This document shows positions 36,876 through 46,304 of a stretch of DNA of 64,000 nucleotides, in pieces. Every line of letters starts with the position of its first letter. Position 1 is the stretch's first letter. Origin of the DNA: Paracoccus sp. R12_2. Its GTDB lineage: Bacteria > Pseudomonadota > Alphaproteobacteria > Rhodobacterales > Rhodobacteraceae. The notes beneath the pieces were generated by a model that saw only the letters and a program-made list of their open reading frames with translations, was not told the DNA's origin and made no database searches. The DNA lies in contig NZ_JAGHRA010000001.1 of assembly GCF_017744015.1 (NCBI RefSeq), forward strand, positions 62,001 through 126,000. Reading direction: 5' to 3'. The position numbers and the translations under genes were made by a program.

Positions 36876-37568
36876 ATGAAACTGACCTGGCTTGGACATT
36901 CCGGCTTTCGGCTGGAAATCGAGGACGCGGCGATCCTGATCGATCCGTGGCTGTCCGGTAATCCCGTCTTTCCCGAGGACAGGCGTCAGGACGCGATCGG
37001 CGGCGCGACGCATATCCTGCTGACGCATGGCCACGGCGATCATTCGGGCGACACGCTGTCCATCGCGAAAGAGCTGAAGATCCCCGTCGCCGGGATCTAC
37101 GACCTGATCAACAGCTGGGGCACCCATCAGGGAATCGACGGAATCGGCTTCAACAAGGGCGGCACGGTCGATCTGGGCGGCGCCAAGGTGACCATGGTCA
37201 ACGCCTCGCATTCCAGTTCACTCGATGGCGCGGACGGCCCGATCTATGCGGGACACGAATCGGGCTACATGATCGCCGGGGAAGGTCGCGTGATCTATGT
37301 CAGCGGCGATACCGACATCATGGCCGACATGGCGTGGATGGGCGAATATCACCAGCCCGATATCGGCATCCTGTGCGCCGGCGGACATTTCACCATGGAC
37401 ATGCGGCGCGCGGCATTCGCGGCACGGAAGTATTTCGACTTCAAGACCGTCATCCCGTGCCACTACAAGACGTTCCCGCTGCTGGAACAGTCGGCGCAGG
37501 CGCTGATCGACGGCCTGCCCGGGGTCGACGTGATCGAGCCCGAGATCATGAAGGCGATCGAGTTGTGA
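36876..37568 (+). CDS. UPF0173 metal-dependent hydrolase (metallo-beta-lactamase fold)
   Basis: A 230-residue metallo-beta-lactamase-fold hydrolase of the UPF0173 (YtkL) family. It starts MKLTWLGHSGFRLE and has the metal motif HGHGDHSGD near residue 51, NASHSSSL, VSGDTDIMADM and PCHYKTFPLLEQ, the C-terminal histidine. Length is normal. The substrate is not known for the family. AGGAGGCAG precedes the ATG. Its TGA overlaps the GTG start of the aminopeptidase by four bases (GTGA), so the two are translationally coupled. Confidence 0.93.
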   Translation: MKLTWLGHSGFRLEIEDAAILIDPWLSGNPVFPEDRRQDAIGGATHILLTHGHGDHSGDTLSIAKELKIPVAGIYDLINSWGTHQGIDGIGFNKGGTVDLGGAKVTMVNASHSSSLDGADGPIYAGHESGYMIAGEGRVIYVSGDTDIMADMAWMGEYHQPDIGILCAGGHFTMDMRRAAFAARKYFDFKTVIPCHYKTFPLLEQSAQALIDGLPGVDVIEPEIMKAIEL

Positions 37569-39364
37569 GCTTTCAGTCCTTCGAGGATCCGACAGGACAG
37601 GGCAATCACGCCGCCCGTCTGGCAGATCTGCGCAACCGCATGCGCGACATGGACCTGGATGCGTTCATCGTTCCGCGCGCCGACGCCCATCAGGGCGAAT
37701 ATGTCGCCGATGCCGATGCGCGGCTGGCATGGCTGACCGGGTTCACCGGCAGCGCGGGTTTTGCCATTGTCACACAGGACCGCGCGGGCGTGTTCATTGA
37801 CGGTCGTTATCGCGTGCAGGTCCGTCAGCAGATCGACACGGCGCATTTCACGCCCGTCAACTGGCCCGAAACGCGGCCTTCGGCGTGGCTGTGCGAGGCA
37901 TTGCCCGAAGGCGGGCGGGTGGGCTTTGATCCATGGCTGCATACCCGCAAGGAAATCCTTGCGATGGAACAGGGGCTGGAAGGCAGCGGCGTCGGACTGA
38001 TCGGCGTCGATGCAAACCCGATCGATGCGATCTGGCCCGATCGCCCGGCCCCGCCAGTCGGCGCCGCCCGCGCCCATGACGATGCACTGGCCGGAGAGAG
38101 TTCGGCGCAAAAGCGCGCCCGGCTGGCCAAGTCCCTGCGCGACGACGGTCAGGCCGCGGCGTTCCTGTCGCTTCCCGACTCGATCTCGTGGCTGCTCAAC
38201 ATCCGCGGCAGCGATGTGCCCAAGAACCCCATCGTGCAGGGCTTTGCGGTCCTGTCGGATGACGGCCATGTCGCCTTGTTCGCCGACCCTGCGAAGTTCG
38301 ATGGCGACCTGCGGGCGCATCTGGGCAACGACGTTGCGATCCTGCACCCCGAAGGCTTGCCCGCGGCGCTTCTGGATCTGGAAGGCCCGGTCCGCATCGA
38401 CCCCGCCACCGCGCCCGAGGCTGCCTTTCGCCTGCTGGAACGCGCCGGAACGGGCATCGCCCTTGCGCCGGACCCGGCCATCCTGCCCAAGGCCCGCAAG
38501 ACCGTGGCCGAGCTGGACGGCATGCGCGCGGCCCATCGTCGCGACGGCGCGGCAATGGTGCGCCTTCTGGCATGGCTGGACGGACAGGATCCGACGACCC
38601 TGACCGAGGTCGACGTGGTTCGCAAACTGGAAACGCTGCGGGTCGAACAGGGGATCATCGATATCAGTTTCGACACGATCATGGGTGCAGGCCCGAACGG
38701 TGCCATCGTGCACTACCGGGTGACCGAGGCCTCCGATCGCCGGCTACAGACGGGCCAGATGCTGCTGATCGATTCAGGTGGTCAGTATCCGGACGGCACC
38801 ACCGACATCACCCGCACCTTGCCCCTGGGCCAGCCTTCGCAGGATTCCATTGCACCCTATACAGCGGTGCTGCGCGGCATGGTCGCGGTCAGCCGCGCCC
38901 GGTTCCCAAAGGGTGTGGCGGGCGCCCATATCGACGCCCTCGCTCGTCAGTTCCTTTGGCAGCAGGGGCTGGATTACGACCACGGCACCGGTCATGGCGT
39001 CGGCGCGGCCTTGTGCGTGCATGAAGGCCCGGTCCGCATCAGCCGAGCCAGCGACATGGCGCTGGAACCGGGCATGATCCTGTCGAATGAACCCGGCTAT
39101 TACCGCGAGGGGGCGTTCGGCATCCGGATCGAGAACCTGATCGTGGTGACGACAGTCGAGGCCGAGCAAGGGCGCGACATGCTGGGCTTCGAAACGCTGA
39201 CGCTGTGTCCCATCGACATGCGGGCCGTTGATCGCACCGCGCTGTCGCGGGACGAGATCGCGTGGATCGATACCTATCACGCACGGGTCCGCGACGAAAT
39301 TTCGCCGCTTGTCGATGCAGCGACGCGTGACTGGCTTTTCAGGGCGACATCGCCGATCGGCTAA
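37565..39364 (+). CDS. pepP: Xaa-Pro aminopeptidase (M24B, three-domain form)
   Basis: Cleaves N-terminal residues preceding proline. The 599-residue protein has two creatinase-like N-terminal domains (about 15-150 and 170-310), an M24 pita-bread domain and an M24C extension. Metal ligands visible are the Asp pair in LLIDSGGQYPDGTTDITRT, His in GTGHGVGAAL, Glu in ILSNEPGYY and Glu in RIENLIVV. The GTG at 37565, overlapping the previous stop in GTGA, is the only start that leaves out the preceding gene and gives the full N-domain. It ends before paired hairpins. Confidence 0.95.
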   Translation: MSFQSFEDPTGQGNHAARLADLRNRMRDMDLDAFIVPRADAHQGEYVADADARLAWLTGFTGSAGFAIVTQDRAGVFIDGRYRVQVRQQIDTAHFTPVNWPETRPSAWLCEALPEGGRVGFDPWLHTRKEILAMEQGLEGSGVGLIGVDANPIDAIWPDRPAPPVGAARAHDDALAGESSAQKRARLAKSLRDDGQAAAFLSLPDSISWLLNIRGSDVPKNPIVQGFAVLSDDGHVALFADPAKFDGDLRAHLGNDVAILHPEGLPAALLDLEGPVRIDPATAPEAAFRLLERAGTGIALAPDPAILPKARKTVAELDGMRAAHRRDGAAMVRLLAWLDGQDPTTLTEVDVVRKLETLRVEQGIIDISFDTIMGAGPNGAIVHYRVTEASDRRLQTGQMLLIDSGGQYPDGTTDITRTLPLGQPSQDSIAPYTAVLRGMVAVSRARFPKGVAGAHIDALARQFLWQQGLDYDHGTGHGVGAALCVHEGPVRISRASDMALEPGMILSNEPGYYREGAFGIRIENLIVVTTVEAEQGRDMLGFETLTLCPIDMRAVDRTALSRDEIAWIDTYHARVRDEISPLVDAATRDWLFRATSPIG

Positions 39365-39399
39365 CCGCGCCGGCCCTGTGACGACGGGATCGGCAGGGG

Positions 39400-39425
39400 G
39401 GCTGGGGGATGCAAAACCCCCAGCC
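39400..39425 (+). terminator. Hairpin after aminopeptidase gene
   Basis: A perfect 9-bp stem GGCTGGGGG/CCCCCAGCC (39400-39408 and 39417-39425) lies 35 bases after the pepP stop. The distal arm is not followed by T residues on the plus strand. Confidence 0.6.
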
Positions 39426-39440
39426 ATCGCGGGACGCAAT

Positions 39441-39461
39441 GACCGGGCCTTGGGCCCGGTC
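39441..39461 (-). terminator. Terminator of the SDR gene
   Basis: An 8-bp stem GACCGGGC/GCCCGGTC (39441-39448 and 39454-39461) begins two bases beyond the SDR stop codon on the minus strand, 15 bases from the pepP-side hairpin. Confidence 0.6.
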
Positions 39462-39463
39462 CC

Positions 39464-40132
39464 TTACAGCGTCGCCAGTATGCGCGCGGCTTCGTCCTTG
39501 CAGGTCGTCAGCGCAGCGCGATCCTCACCCGGAAAGAAGCGGGCCCGAACCGCAGTCGGCATCGGTTCAGGTTCGGCGATCAGCACGCGCGGGCCGGTCT
39601 TGACCGTTTCGGCCTGCCAGCTTCGCGCCAGCGCGATCTGCGCCGCCTTGGTCGCGCCATAGGCGCCGAAGAACTTGTGCCCCGCGCGCGAATCGTCAAA
39701 GAACATCGCCGTGCCGCTGCGCGCCCGCAGAAGCGGCTCCAACAGCGCGATCAGACCGCGCACGATCTCGACATTGACCAGCAGCGATTTCGCCCAGTCC
39801 TTGCCGTCGATATGCGGTGCCGGCGACAGCGGCGCGGCATGGATCGCCGTATGCGCCCACAGATCCAGCCCGCCCCAGCGTCCGGCGACCGCCTCGGCCA
39901 GTTGCTGCATGGCCGCCGCATCGGACGCATCCATCGGCGCCAGCGTGGCCGACCCGCCGGCGGCCCGGATCCGGTCGTCCAGCTCTTCAAGCCCGCCGAC
40001 GGTTCGCGCCACCGCCAGCACATGATAGCCACGCGCGGCCAATGCCTCGGCCAGTGCCGCTCCGAGGCCACGAGATGCGCCGGTGACGAGCGCCAGCCGG
40101 TTTCCCGAGCCAAGATCACGATCATTGTTCAT
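39464..40132 (-). CDS. Short-chain dehydrogenase/reductase
   Basis: A 222-residue classical SDR with the NAD(P) motif TGASRGLGAALAEAL (TGxxxGxG) near residue 17 and the catalytic YGATK. The dinucleotide region AVARTVGG with arginine suggests NADP preference. The usual catalytic serine position is within MFFDDSRAGHKFFGAYGATK. Substrate is unknown. ATG 40132 is preferred because the nucleotide-binding strand starts soon after; an in-frame start 15 codons earlier adds an unlikely extension. It is divergent from the exported racemase homologue across an AT-rich region. Confidence 0.88.
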   Translation of the reverse strand: MNNDRDLGSGNRLALVTGASRGLGAALAEALAARGYHVLAVARTVGGLEELDDRIRAAGGSATLAPMDASDAAAMQQLAEAVAGRWGGLDLWAHTAIHAAPLSPAPHIDGKDWAKSLLVNVEIVRGLIALLEPLLRARSGTAMFFDDSRAGHKFFGAYGATKAAQIALARSWQAETVKTGPRVLIAEPEPMPTAVRARFFPGEDRAALTTCKDEAARILATL

Positions 40133-40228
40133 GCCGGGTCCATGCCATCCGCCTTCGGACTGCACAAGATGCCACAAGGTGGATCCTGCGGTTTTCGCCG
40201 TCTGACAAAGTTCTGTTCAGCCTATGCA

Positions 40229-40259
40229 TTTATTGTTACCATTAATTGTTAACAATAAA
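40229..40259. promoter_or_regulatory. AT-rich inverted repeat, operator or promoter element
   Basis: A perfect 10-bp inverted repeat TTTATTGTTA/TAACAATAAA with an 11-base spacer, containing a 12-base palindrome ATTGTTAACAAT (40245-40256), lies 41 bases before the exported racemase-like gene and 97 bases from the divergent SDR start. Its AT content is far above the surrounding GC-rich DNA. It looks like a binding site for a dimeric regulator; which one is unknown. Confidence 0.6.
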
Positions 40260-40299
40260 AGTGCCCATTCCGGACACGAAAGCCAACAGAGGAACATCC

Positions 40300-41073
40300 A
40301 TGCCGTCCTTCCGCTTCTCGACCCTCCGCCCGATCCAACGCCTGCTGCCCGCGCTTGGACTGTTCACCGCCTTGATGGTCAGTCCGGCCGTCGCCGAGAC
40401 CAGGGGCAACACGATCCTGCTGATCAACCCGAACTCGAACCAGACCGCGACACAGTCGATGACCGAACTTGCAGCCGAAGCCGCGGGCGAAGCTGTGACC
40501 GTACTGGGAAAAAGCAACAATCAGGCCCCGGCCCTGCTGACCACGCCGCAGGACATGATCGACGCGGTGTCTGGCGTCGTGGCGATCGGTCAGGCGGCTG
40601 CCGAGGATCCTGCCATCGGCGCGATCATCATCGCCGCCTTCAGCGATCCCGGCCTGGAAGAGTTGCGCAATGCGGTTGATCTGCCCGTATTCGGGATCGG
40701 CGAGGAAGTCTTTCACGAAGCTGCCCGTGACGGCCGCGCTTTTTCGATCGTCACCGTCACCCCGAACGAAGATCTGATCGAATCATTCCGGCAGAAGGCC
40801 GCCTCGCTTGGCTATGAAGCACAGTACCGCGGCACCCGCGTAACCGAAGGCGATCCCAACGAGCTGGTGCAGTCGCCCGAGAAACTGGACGCGGCCCTTG
40901 CCAAGGTGGTTCAGGTCGCGGTCGAACAGGACAATGCCCAAGCCGTCATCATGGGCGGCGGCCCCCTGTCCGCATCCGCATTGCGGCTGCAACCCGACTT
41001 CCAGGTGCCGCTGGTGGTTGCGGTCAATGCAGCGGCACGCGCCGCCGCCGCCGCGATCGCGGCGCAGGACTGA
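40300..41073 (+). CDS. Exported, cysteine-free Asp/Glu/hydantoin racemase-fold protein
   Basis: A 257-residue protein with a Sec signal peptide (LLPALGLFTALMVSPAVA, cleavage after about residue 32) and an aspartate/glutamate/hydantoin-racemase body: INPNSNQTATQSM at 42-54, FSDPGLEELRNA, FGIGEEVFHEAARDGRAFSIVT, and VIMGGGPLSASALRLQ. Hydantoin racemases use two cysteines, in IACFGDPG and LGCAGM-type motifs. Here the positions are Ala113 and Gly220, and the whole protein has no cysteine. It is therefore unlikely to racemise by the usual mechanism and may bind a ligand in the periplasm. AGAGGAAC sets ATG 40300. It is a single-gene unit ending at a strong terminator. Confidence 0.85.
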   Translation: MPSFRFSTLRPIQRLLPALGLFTALMVSPAVAETRGNTILLINPNSNQTATQSMTELAAEAAGEAVTVLGKSNNQAPALLTTPQDMIDAVSGVVAIGQAAAEDPAIGAIIIAAFSDPGLEELRNAVDLPVFGIGEEVFHEAARDGRAFSIVTVTPNEDLIESFRQKAASLGYEAQYRGTRVTEGDPNELVQSPEKLDAALAKVVQVAVEQDNAQAVIMGGGPLSASALRLQPDFQVPLVVAVNAAARAAAAAIAAQD

Positions 41074-41098
41074 CCGAAAGCCTCGCAGGGCGCAAACA

Positions 41099-41125
41099 GA
41101 AAAGGGGGCCGAAAGGCCCCCTTTT
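41099..41125. terminator. Bidirectional terminator between racemase-like gene and gltA
   Basis: An 11-12 bp stem with AAAAGGGGGCC and GGCCCCCTTTT around a GAAA loop (to 41125) has A-runs before and T-runs after, so it can serve both converging genes. Confidence 0.92.
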
Positions 41126-41149
41126 GCATCGCCATTTGACACATCAGCT

Positions 41150-42442
41150 TCAGCGCGCGCCGACATCCACATAATCGCGCTTGTCGGACCCGACATAAAG
41201 CTGGCGCGGACGACCGATCTTGTTCTGCGGATCGCTGATCATCTCTTTCCACTGTGCAATCCAGCCCACCGTGCGGGACAGCGCGAAGATCGGCGTGAAC
41301 ATCGAGGTCGGAAAGCCCATCGCTTCCAGGATAATGCCCGAGTAGAAGTCGACATTCGGATACAGCTTCTTCGAGACGAAATATTCGTCCTCCAGCGCGA
41401 TCTTTTCCAGCTCCTTGGCAACCTGCAGCGTCGGGTTGTCATGGATCCCCAGCAGATCCAGAACCTCGTCCGCCGATTCCTTCATGACCTTCGCCCGCGG
41501 GTCGAAGTTCTTGTAGACACGGTGTCCAAAGCCCATCAGGCGGAAGGGATCGTCCTTGTCCTTGGCGCGGGCGATATATTCGGGGATGTTTTCCACGCTG
41601 CCGATCTGACGCAGCATTTCCAGACATGCCTGGTTGGCGCCGCCATGCGCCGGCCCCCACAGACAGGCGATGCCAGCCGCGATGCAGGCAAACGGGTTGG
41701 CACCCGACGAGCCTGCCAGACGCACGGTCGAGGTCGAGGCGTTCTGTTCGTGATCCGCATGCAGGGTAAAGATGCGGTCCATCGCCTTGGCCAGCGCCGG
41801 ATCGACCTTGTATTTCTCGGCGGGGACCGAGAAGCACATGTTCAGAAAGTTCGACGCGTAATCCAGTTCGTTGTCGGGATACACGAAGGGCTGACCGATC
41901 GAGTATTTATAGGCCATTGCGGCGATGGTGGGCAGCTTGGCGATCAGGCGGATCGAGGCGACCTCGCGCTGCCACGGATCGCCGATATCCGTCGAATCGT
42001 GATAGAAGGCCGACATGGCGCCCACGACACCGACCATGGTCGCCATCGGATGCGCGTCCCGACGGAAGCCGCGGAAAAAATTGTGCATCTGTTCATGCAC
42101 CATCGTGTGGCGGGTCACACGGCCTTCGAAATCGGTCAGTTGCTCGGCCGAGGGAAGCTCTCCGTACAGCAGCAGGTAACAGACTTCCAGATAGTGCGAC
42201 TTGTCGGCCAGCTGTTCTATCGGATACCCGCGATACCACAACTCGCCCTTGTCACCATCGATATAGGTGATCGTCGAATCGCAGCTGGCTGTCGAGGTGA
42301 AGCCCGGATCATAGGTAAAGACACCCGCCTGCCCATACAGCTTGCGAATGTCCAGAACATCCGGCCCGGCAGTCGGGCTGAGGATCGGCAGCCCGAACTC
42401 TGCATCTCCGACTAGCAACTTGGCGGTCTTGTTATCGGCCAT
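41150..42442 (-). CDS. gltA: Citrate synthase (type II)
   Basis: Condenses oxaloacetate and acetyl-CoA at the entry of the TCA cycle. The 430-residue protein has the type II signature: [29 protein letters not shown], the catalytic His in [11 protein letters not shown] and the [14 protein letters not shown] segment with catalytic His and Asp. Length fits the hexameric, NADH-sensitive class. ATG 42442 is set by GGAAAGGACG; an ATG 12 codons upstream is rejected. It follows gltX by 78 bases on the same strand. Confidence 0.98.
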   Translation of the reverse strand: MADNKTAKLLVGDAEFGLPILSPTAGPDVLDIRKLYGQAGVFTYDPGFTSTASCDSTITYIDGDKGELWYRGYPIEQLADKSHYLEVCYLLLYGELPSAEQLTDFEGRVTRHTMVHEQMHNFFRGFRRDAHPMATMVGVVGAMSAFYHDSTDIGDPWQREVASIRLIAKLPTIAAMAYKYSIGQPFVYPDNELDYASNFLNMCFSVPAEKYKVDPALAKAMDRIFTLHADHEQNASTSTVRLAGSSGANPFACIAAGIACLWGPAHGGANQACLEMLRQIGSVENIPEYIARAKDKDDPFRLMGFGHRVYKNFDPRAKVMKESADEVLDLLGIHDNPTLQVAKELEKIALEDEYFVSKKLYPNVDFYSGIILEAMGFPTSMFTPIFALSRTVGWIAQWKEMISDPQNKIGRPRQLYVGSDKRDYVDVGAR

Positions 42443-42520
42443 CCAAAACGTCCTTTCCGGCTGAGCCGGGCCGATCACAAGAAAATGCTTGGGAACGACC
42501 CTGGCATGTGACGGCAGGCC

Positions 42521-43918
42521 TCAGCCTGCCAATTCCGTCTGGTCCTGAAGCCGGGCCAGCGATTCCTCGCGGCCTAGCGCCGTCATCATGTCGAACACGC
42601 TGGGGGTCGCGGTGCGCCCGGCCAGAGCGGCGCGCAGGGGCCCCGCAAGCTTGCCCAACCCGACGCCGTTCTCCTCGGCGACCTGCTTGGCCGCCTGCTC
42701 CAGCTCGTCTCGCGTCCAGCTAGCATGCTGCACCGCGGCAGTCAATGATTTCAGCATACCACGGGATACCGTGTCCAGATTTTTCGCCGCCTTCGCGTCC
42801 ACATCGACGGGTCTTTCGACCAGCGCAAATCGCGCCTGATCCAGCAGTTGCGGCAAGGTCCGGGCCTTTTCCTTCAACGCCGGCAGCGCCGGCACAAGCC
42901 GCTGTTTCTGCGTCGCGGAAAGAGGCTGGGCATCCGTTTCGGACAGGTACAGTTCCAGCGCGGCCAGCAATGCGGCGTCGTCCATCATGCCGATATGATG
43001 CCCGCTGACATGTTCCAGCTTCTTGAAATCCAGACGGGCAGGCGCGCGCCCAATTCCTGACAGATCGAACCACTCGCGGGCCTGGGCATCGTCGAACAAT
43101 TCGTCGTCGCCATGGCTCCAGCCAAGCCGTGCCAGATAGTTGCGCATCGCGGCGGCGGGATATCCCAGCGCCGCGAATTCGTGCAGCCCGACCGCTCCGT
43201 GCCGCTTGGACAGTTTCTTGCCGTCTTCGCCGTGGATCAGCGGGATATGGGCAAAGACCGGGCGCGGCCAGCCCATCGCGTCATAGATCTGGATCTGCCG
43301 GGCTGTGTTGGTCAGGTGGTCGTCGCCACGGATCACATGGGTCACGCCCATATCGTGGTCGTCCACCACCACCGCCAGCATGTAGGTCGGCGTGCCGTCG
43401 CTGCGCAGCAGGACCATATCGTCCAGCTGATCATTGGCGACCCGGACCTGACCCTGCACCGCATCCTCGATCGCCGTCTCGCCGCTACGGGGTGCCTTCA
43501 GCCGGATCGCATAGGGCGTGTCCGGCAGGTACGTCGCGTCACGCCACGGGCTTTTGAACGGCTCGCGCGGATGCGCCTCGCGCCAAGCCGCGATTTCCTC
43601 GGTGGTGGAAAAGCACTTGTATGCCGCGCCCGCCGCCAGCATCTCGCGGGCCACCTCGGCGTGGCGATCCTTGCGCGCGAACTGGCTGAGCGGCTCGTCA
43701 TCCCAGTCCAGCCCCAGCCATTCCAGTCCCTTCAGGATCGCCGCCGTCGCCTCGGCGGTCGAGCGCGCGCGATCTGTATCCTCGATCCGCAGCAAGAACT
43801 TCCCGCCCCGGCCACGCGCGTAAAGCCAGTTGAACAGCGCGGTCCGCGCCCCGCCGATATGCAGATATCCGGTGGGTGACGGGGCAAAGCGGGTGACGAT
43901 CTGGGCTTGGTCGTTCAT
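42521..43918 (-). CDS. gltX: Glutamyl-tRNA synthetase
   Basis: A class I synthetase of 465 residues that charges tRNA-Glu and, in many alphaproteobacteria, tRNA-Gln for later amidation. It begins [20 protein letters not shown], with the HIGH-type motif in [14 protein letters not shown] and the KLSKRHGA loop. The C-terminal helical domain ends near [15 protein letters not shown] 43918 is preferred over upstream in-frame codons because AGGAAGG lies just before it and the conserved N-terminus starts there. It is divergent from comEC (115 bases between starts). Confidence 0.97.
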   Translation of the reverse strand: MNDQAQIVTRFAPSPTGYLHIGGARTALFNWLYARGRGGKFLLRIEDTDRARSTAEATAAILKGLEWLGLDWDDEPLSQFARKDRHAEVAREMLAAGAAYKCFSTTEEIAAWREAHPREPFKSPWRDATYLPDTPYAIRLKAPRSGETAIEDAVQGQVRVANDQLDDMVLLRSDGTPTYMLAVVVDDHDMGVTHVIRGDDHLTNTARQIQIYDAMGWPRPVFAHIPLIHGEDGKKLSKRHGAVGLHEFAALGYPAAAMRNYLARLGWSHGDDELFDDAQAREWFDLSGIGRAPARLDFKKLEHVSGHHIGMMDDAALLAALELYLSETDAQPLSATQKQRLVPALPALKEKARTLPQLLDQARFALVERPVDVDAKAAKNLDTVSRGMLKSLTAAVQHASWTRDELEQAAKQVAEENGVGLGKLAGPLRAALAGRTATPSVFDMMTALGREESLARLQDQTELAG

Positions 43919-44033
43919 TCGGGCCTTCCTGGTCGCGAATTCCGGGTCGGGCAGAACCGCGTTAACGCTTTGGTAAGCAGGTCGTGCCATGGTCGTGACG
44001 TAGAGATAGAGAAGCCCCGCAGAAAGGACAAGA

Positions 44034-45749
44034 ATGACCGCCCCGGCCGGCAGCAGGTCAGGCCTGCCCGCAGGCACCACGGCGACGGCCGCGATAACGC
44101 CGCTGCCGGGATTTGCTCCGTCCCGTCAGCGTGCGGCACAGCCAGCGACCGTCCGCCCTGCCCGCCCGGCCGCAGCAGGCCGGGCGGGACAGTTCGCGTG
44201 GGTCCCCGTCTGTCTGGCGGTCGGCATCGCGATCTGGTTCGCGCTGCCGTTGCGGCCCTCACGGTTCCAGTGGCTGGCCCTTGCTGCCGTCGCATCCCTA
44301 TCGCTTGTGCTGGCGCGCGCCGCGCTTCCGCTTGCCGAGGCCGGGCGTATCGGCTGGCGGGCGGCCGATGGGGCAAGACTGATCGGTCTGGCGCTGGCGC
44401 TGATTGCTGCCGGGATCGGGCTTGCCGGGTTGCGATCAGCTCAGGTCGCGGCACCGGTTCTGGAATGGCGCTACTATGGACCGGTCGAGGGGCGGCTGGT
44501 CCAGATCGACCGTTCGGCCCGCGACCGGATCCGGCTGACGCTGGACCGGGTGGTGCTGCGCGACCTGGCGCCCGACCGCACGCCGGGCCGGGTCCGCCTG
44601 TCGCTGATGGATGCGGCGGAAGATGCGCTGCCCGATCTGGGACAGCGGGTGATGCTGACCGGCCATCTGGGACCGCCGCCGGGACCGGCCGCGCCCGGCA
44701 GTTTCGATTTTCGCCAGCACGCGTGGTTCGAAGGACTTGGTGCCGTCGGCTACAGCCGCACCCCGGTCATGGCAGTCGGACCGCCGCAGGGCGGCATCTG
44801 GGGAATGCATCGCGCGCGCATGGCGATCAGCGCCGCGATCCAAACCCGCATCGGCGGACAAAGCGGGGCGGTGGCCGCCGCGCTGATGACCGGCGACCGA
44901 TCTGGGATCGAGGAAGCCACCAACGAGACGATGCGCGCGTCGAACCTGTATCACATCATTTCGATCTCGGGCCTGCACATGAGCATGCTGGCGGGTTTTG
45001 TCTATGCCGCATTGCGGTTGGCCCTTGTACTGGCGCAGGGGCTGGGCGCCCCGCTGCCGCAGGCGGTGCACAAACTGGCCGCGTTCGGTGCGCTGGCCGC
45101 GGCTGCGGGCTATCTGTGGCTGTCGGGCGGCGGCGTCGCGACCGAGCGTGCCTTCGTCATGGTGGCGGTGATGCTGTGCGCGATCCTTGCCGACCGCCGA
45201 GCGATATCGCTCAGGACAGTGGCGCTGGCGGCGACCATCATCCTGATCTACAGCCCCGAGGCTTTGACATCGCCCGGTTTCCAGATGAGCTTTGCCGCCA
45301 CGGTCGCGCTGATCCTGACCTATGGTCCGTGGTCGCGGATCTCTCCGCATCTGCCGTTCTGGCTGCGGCCGGTCATGATGCTGCTGATCTCGTCTTTCGT
45401 AGCGGCGATGGCGACGTCGCCGATTGCGGCAGCCCATTTCAACCGGATGGCCCAATACGGGCTTCTGGCCAATCTTCTGGCCGTTCCGGTGATGGGCACG
45501 CTTGTCATGCCGGCGGGGGTGATCGGAGCGGTACTTGCCCCCGTCGGACTGGCCGGGCCGGCATTGTGGGTTATGGGCGTCGGCACGGACTGGATGCTGC
45601 GCGTGGCCGAATTCGTCGCGGGACTAGACGGTGCAGTCAGCGCGATCACCCTGCCGCCTGCGCCTGTCCTGCCGCTGATGGGTTTCGGCGCCGTGCTGGC
45701 GGTGCTGTGCTGGCGACCGGGCAGCGGGCGTCACCGTCTTCCCCCATGA
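44034..45749 (+). CDS. comEC: ComEC/Rec2 DNA-uptake channel protein, N-terminal and core part
   Basis: The membrane channel that brings single-stranded DNA into the cell during natural transformation. This frame gives 571 residues: a cytoplasmic N-terminus, two early helices, a DUF4131-like OB region ([19 protein letters not shown]) and the competence domain with [16 protein letters not shown] near residue 307 and many helices to about 565. It stops at TGA 45749 directly after a CCCCC run. The next frame continues with sequence that fits the usual C-terminal part of Rhodobacteraceae ComEC, so the gene appears split by one base. AAAGGAC precedes the ATG. Confidence 0.85.
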   Translation: MTAPAGSRSGLPAGTTATAAITPLPGFAPSRQRAAQPATVRPARPAAAGRAGQFAWVPVCLAVGIAIWFALPLRPSRFQWLALAAVASLSLVLARAALPLAEAGRIGWRAADGARLIGLALALIAAGIGLAGLRSAQVAAPVLEWRYYGPVEGRLVQIDRSARDRIRLTLDRVVLRDLAPDRTPGRVRLSLMDAAEDALPDLGQRVMLTGHLGPPPGPAAPGSFDFRQHAWFEGLGAVGYSRTPVMAVGPPQGGIWGMHRARMAISAAIQTRIGGQSGAVAAALMTGDRSGIEEATNETMRASNLYHIISISGLHMSMLAGFVYAALRLALVLAQGLGAPLPQAVHKLAAFGALAAAAGYLWLSGGGVATERAFVMVAVMLCAILADRRAISLRTVALAATIILIYSPEALTSPGFQMSFAATVALILTYGPWSRISPHLPFWLRPVMMLLISSFVAAMATSPIAAAHFNRMAQYGLLANLLAVPVMGTLVMPAGVIGAVLAPVGLAGPALWVMGVGTDWMLRVAEFVAGLDGAVSAITLPPAPVLPLMGFGAVLAVLCWRPGSGRHRLPP

Positions 45750-46252
45750 CGGCGGGATTCGCCGCCGGTCTGGCAATGCTGGGCGCGGCACTGGCATTGT
45801 GGCTGTCCGCATCCCGACCAAGCATCCTGATCGCGCCCGAAGGCGAGGCCGTCGGCCTGATGACCGCGCAAGGGCGCGCGATATCGAAACCCGCCGGTGG
45901 CGCCTTCGTGGTCAGTTCGTGGCTGCTTGAGGATGGCGATACGGCAACACAGGCCGCCGCCGCCGCCAGACCGGCGTGGTCGGGCGACGCACGCGACCGC
46001 CGGGCCGATCTGCCGCATGGCTGGCAGATCCTGCATTTCACCGGCAAGGGGTCGGGCGCGCGTGCCGCCGCGGCATGCCAGCCACGTCATATCGTCGTCG
46101 TCAACGAGGCTCTGCCATCGACTGCCACCCCCGCGCCATGCCTGGTCTTCGACCTGCGCCAACTGCGCAAAACGGGCGCCGTCGCCATCGACATGACGCC
46201 CGAAGGACCCGGCATCACCACCGCGGCAGAACGTCACCGCAACCCGCGTTGA
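45746..46252 (+). CDS. ComEC C-terminal part in a shifted frame
   Basis: This 168-codon frame begins at an ATG that overlaps the comEC stop in ATGA (45746-45749). It encodes a last hydrophobic helix (FAAGLAMLGAALALWLSA), then a soluble region with EGEAVGLMTAQGRAISKPAGG, SSWLLEDGDTATQ and a C-terminal VVVNEALPSTATPAPCLVFDL segment, which I recognise as the tail of full-length ComEC in related bacteria. One extra C in the CCCCC run at 45741-45745 would fuse both frames into a protein of about 739 residues. It could be a real split gene, a programmed shift or a sequencing indel. Confidence 0.7.
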   Translation: MTAGFAAGLAMLGAALALWLSASRPSILIAPEGEAVGLMTAQGRAISKPAGGAFVVSSWLLEDGDTATQAAAAARPAWSGDARDRRADLPHGWQILHFTGKGSGARAAAACQPRHIVVVNEALPSTATPAPCLVFDLRQLRKTGAVAIDMTPEGPGITTAAERHRNPR

Positions 46253-46266
46253 CATCAGCACGGCGC

Positions 46267-46286
46267 CGCGGCGCGTTCGCGCCGCG
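46267..46286. terminator. GC hairpin between converging comEC and transaminase genes
   Basis: A perfect 9-bp stem CGCGGCGCG/CGCGCCGCG with a TT spacer (TTCG-like loop) fills most of the 52-base gap between two converging stop codons. It lacks a T-run. Confidence 0.55.
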
Positions 46287-46304
46287 ATGCTTGCCCCGAT
46301 GCGG

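Noticed and set aside
39464..40177. Longer start for the SDR gene
   Set aside because: The extra 15 codons lie upstream of the nucleotide-binding fold and have no matching conserved sequence.
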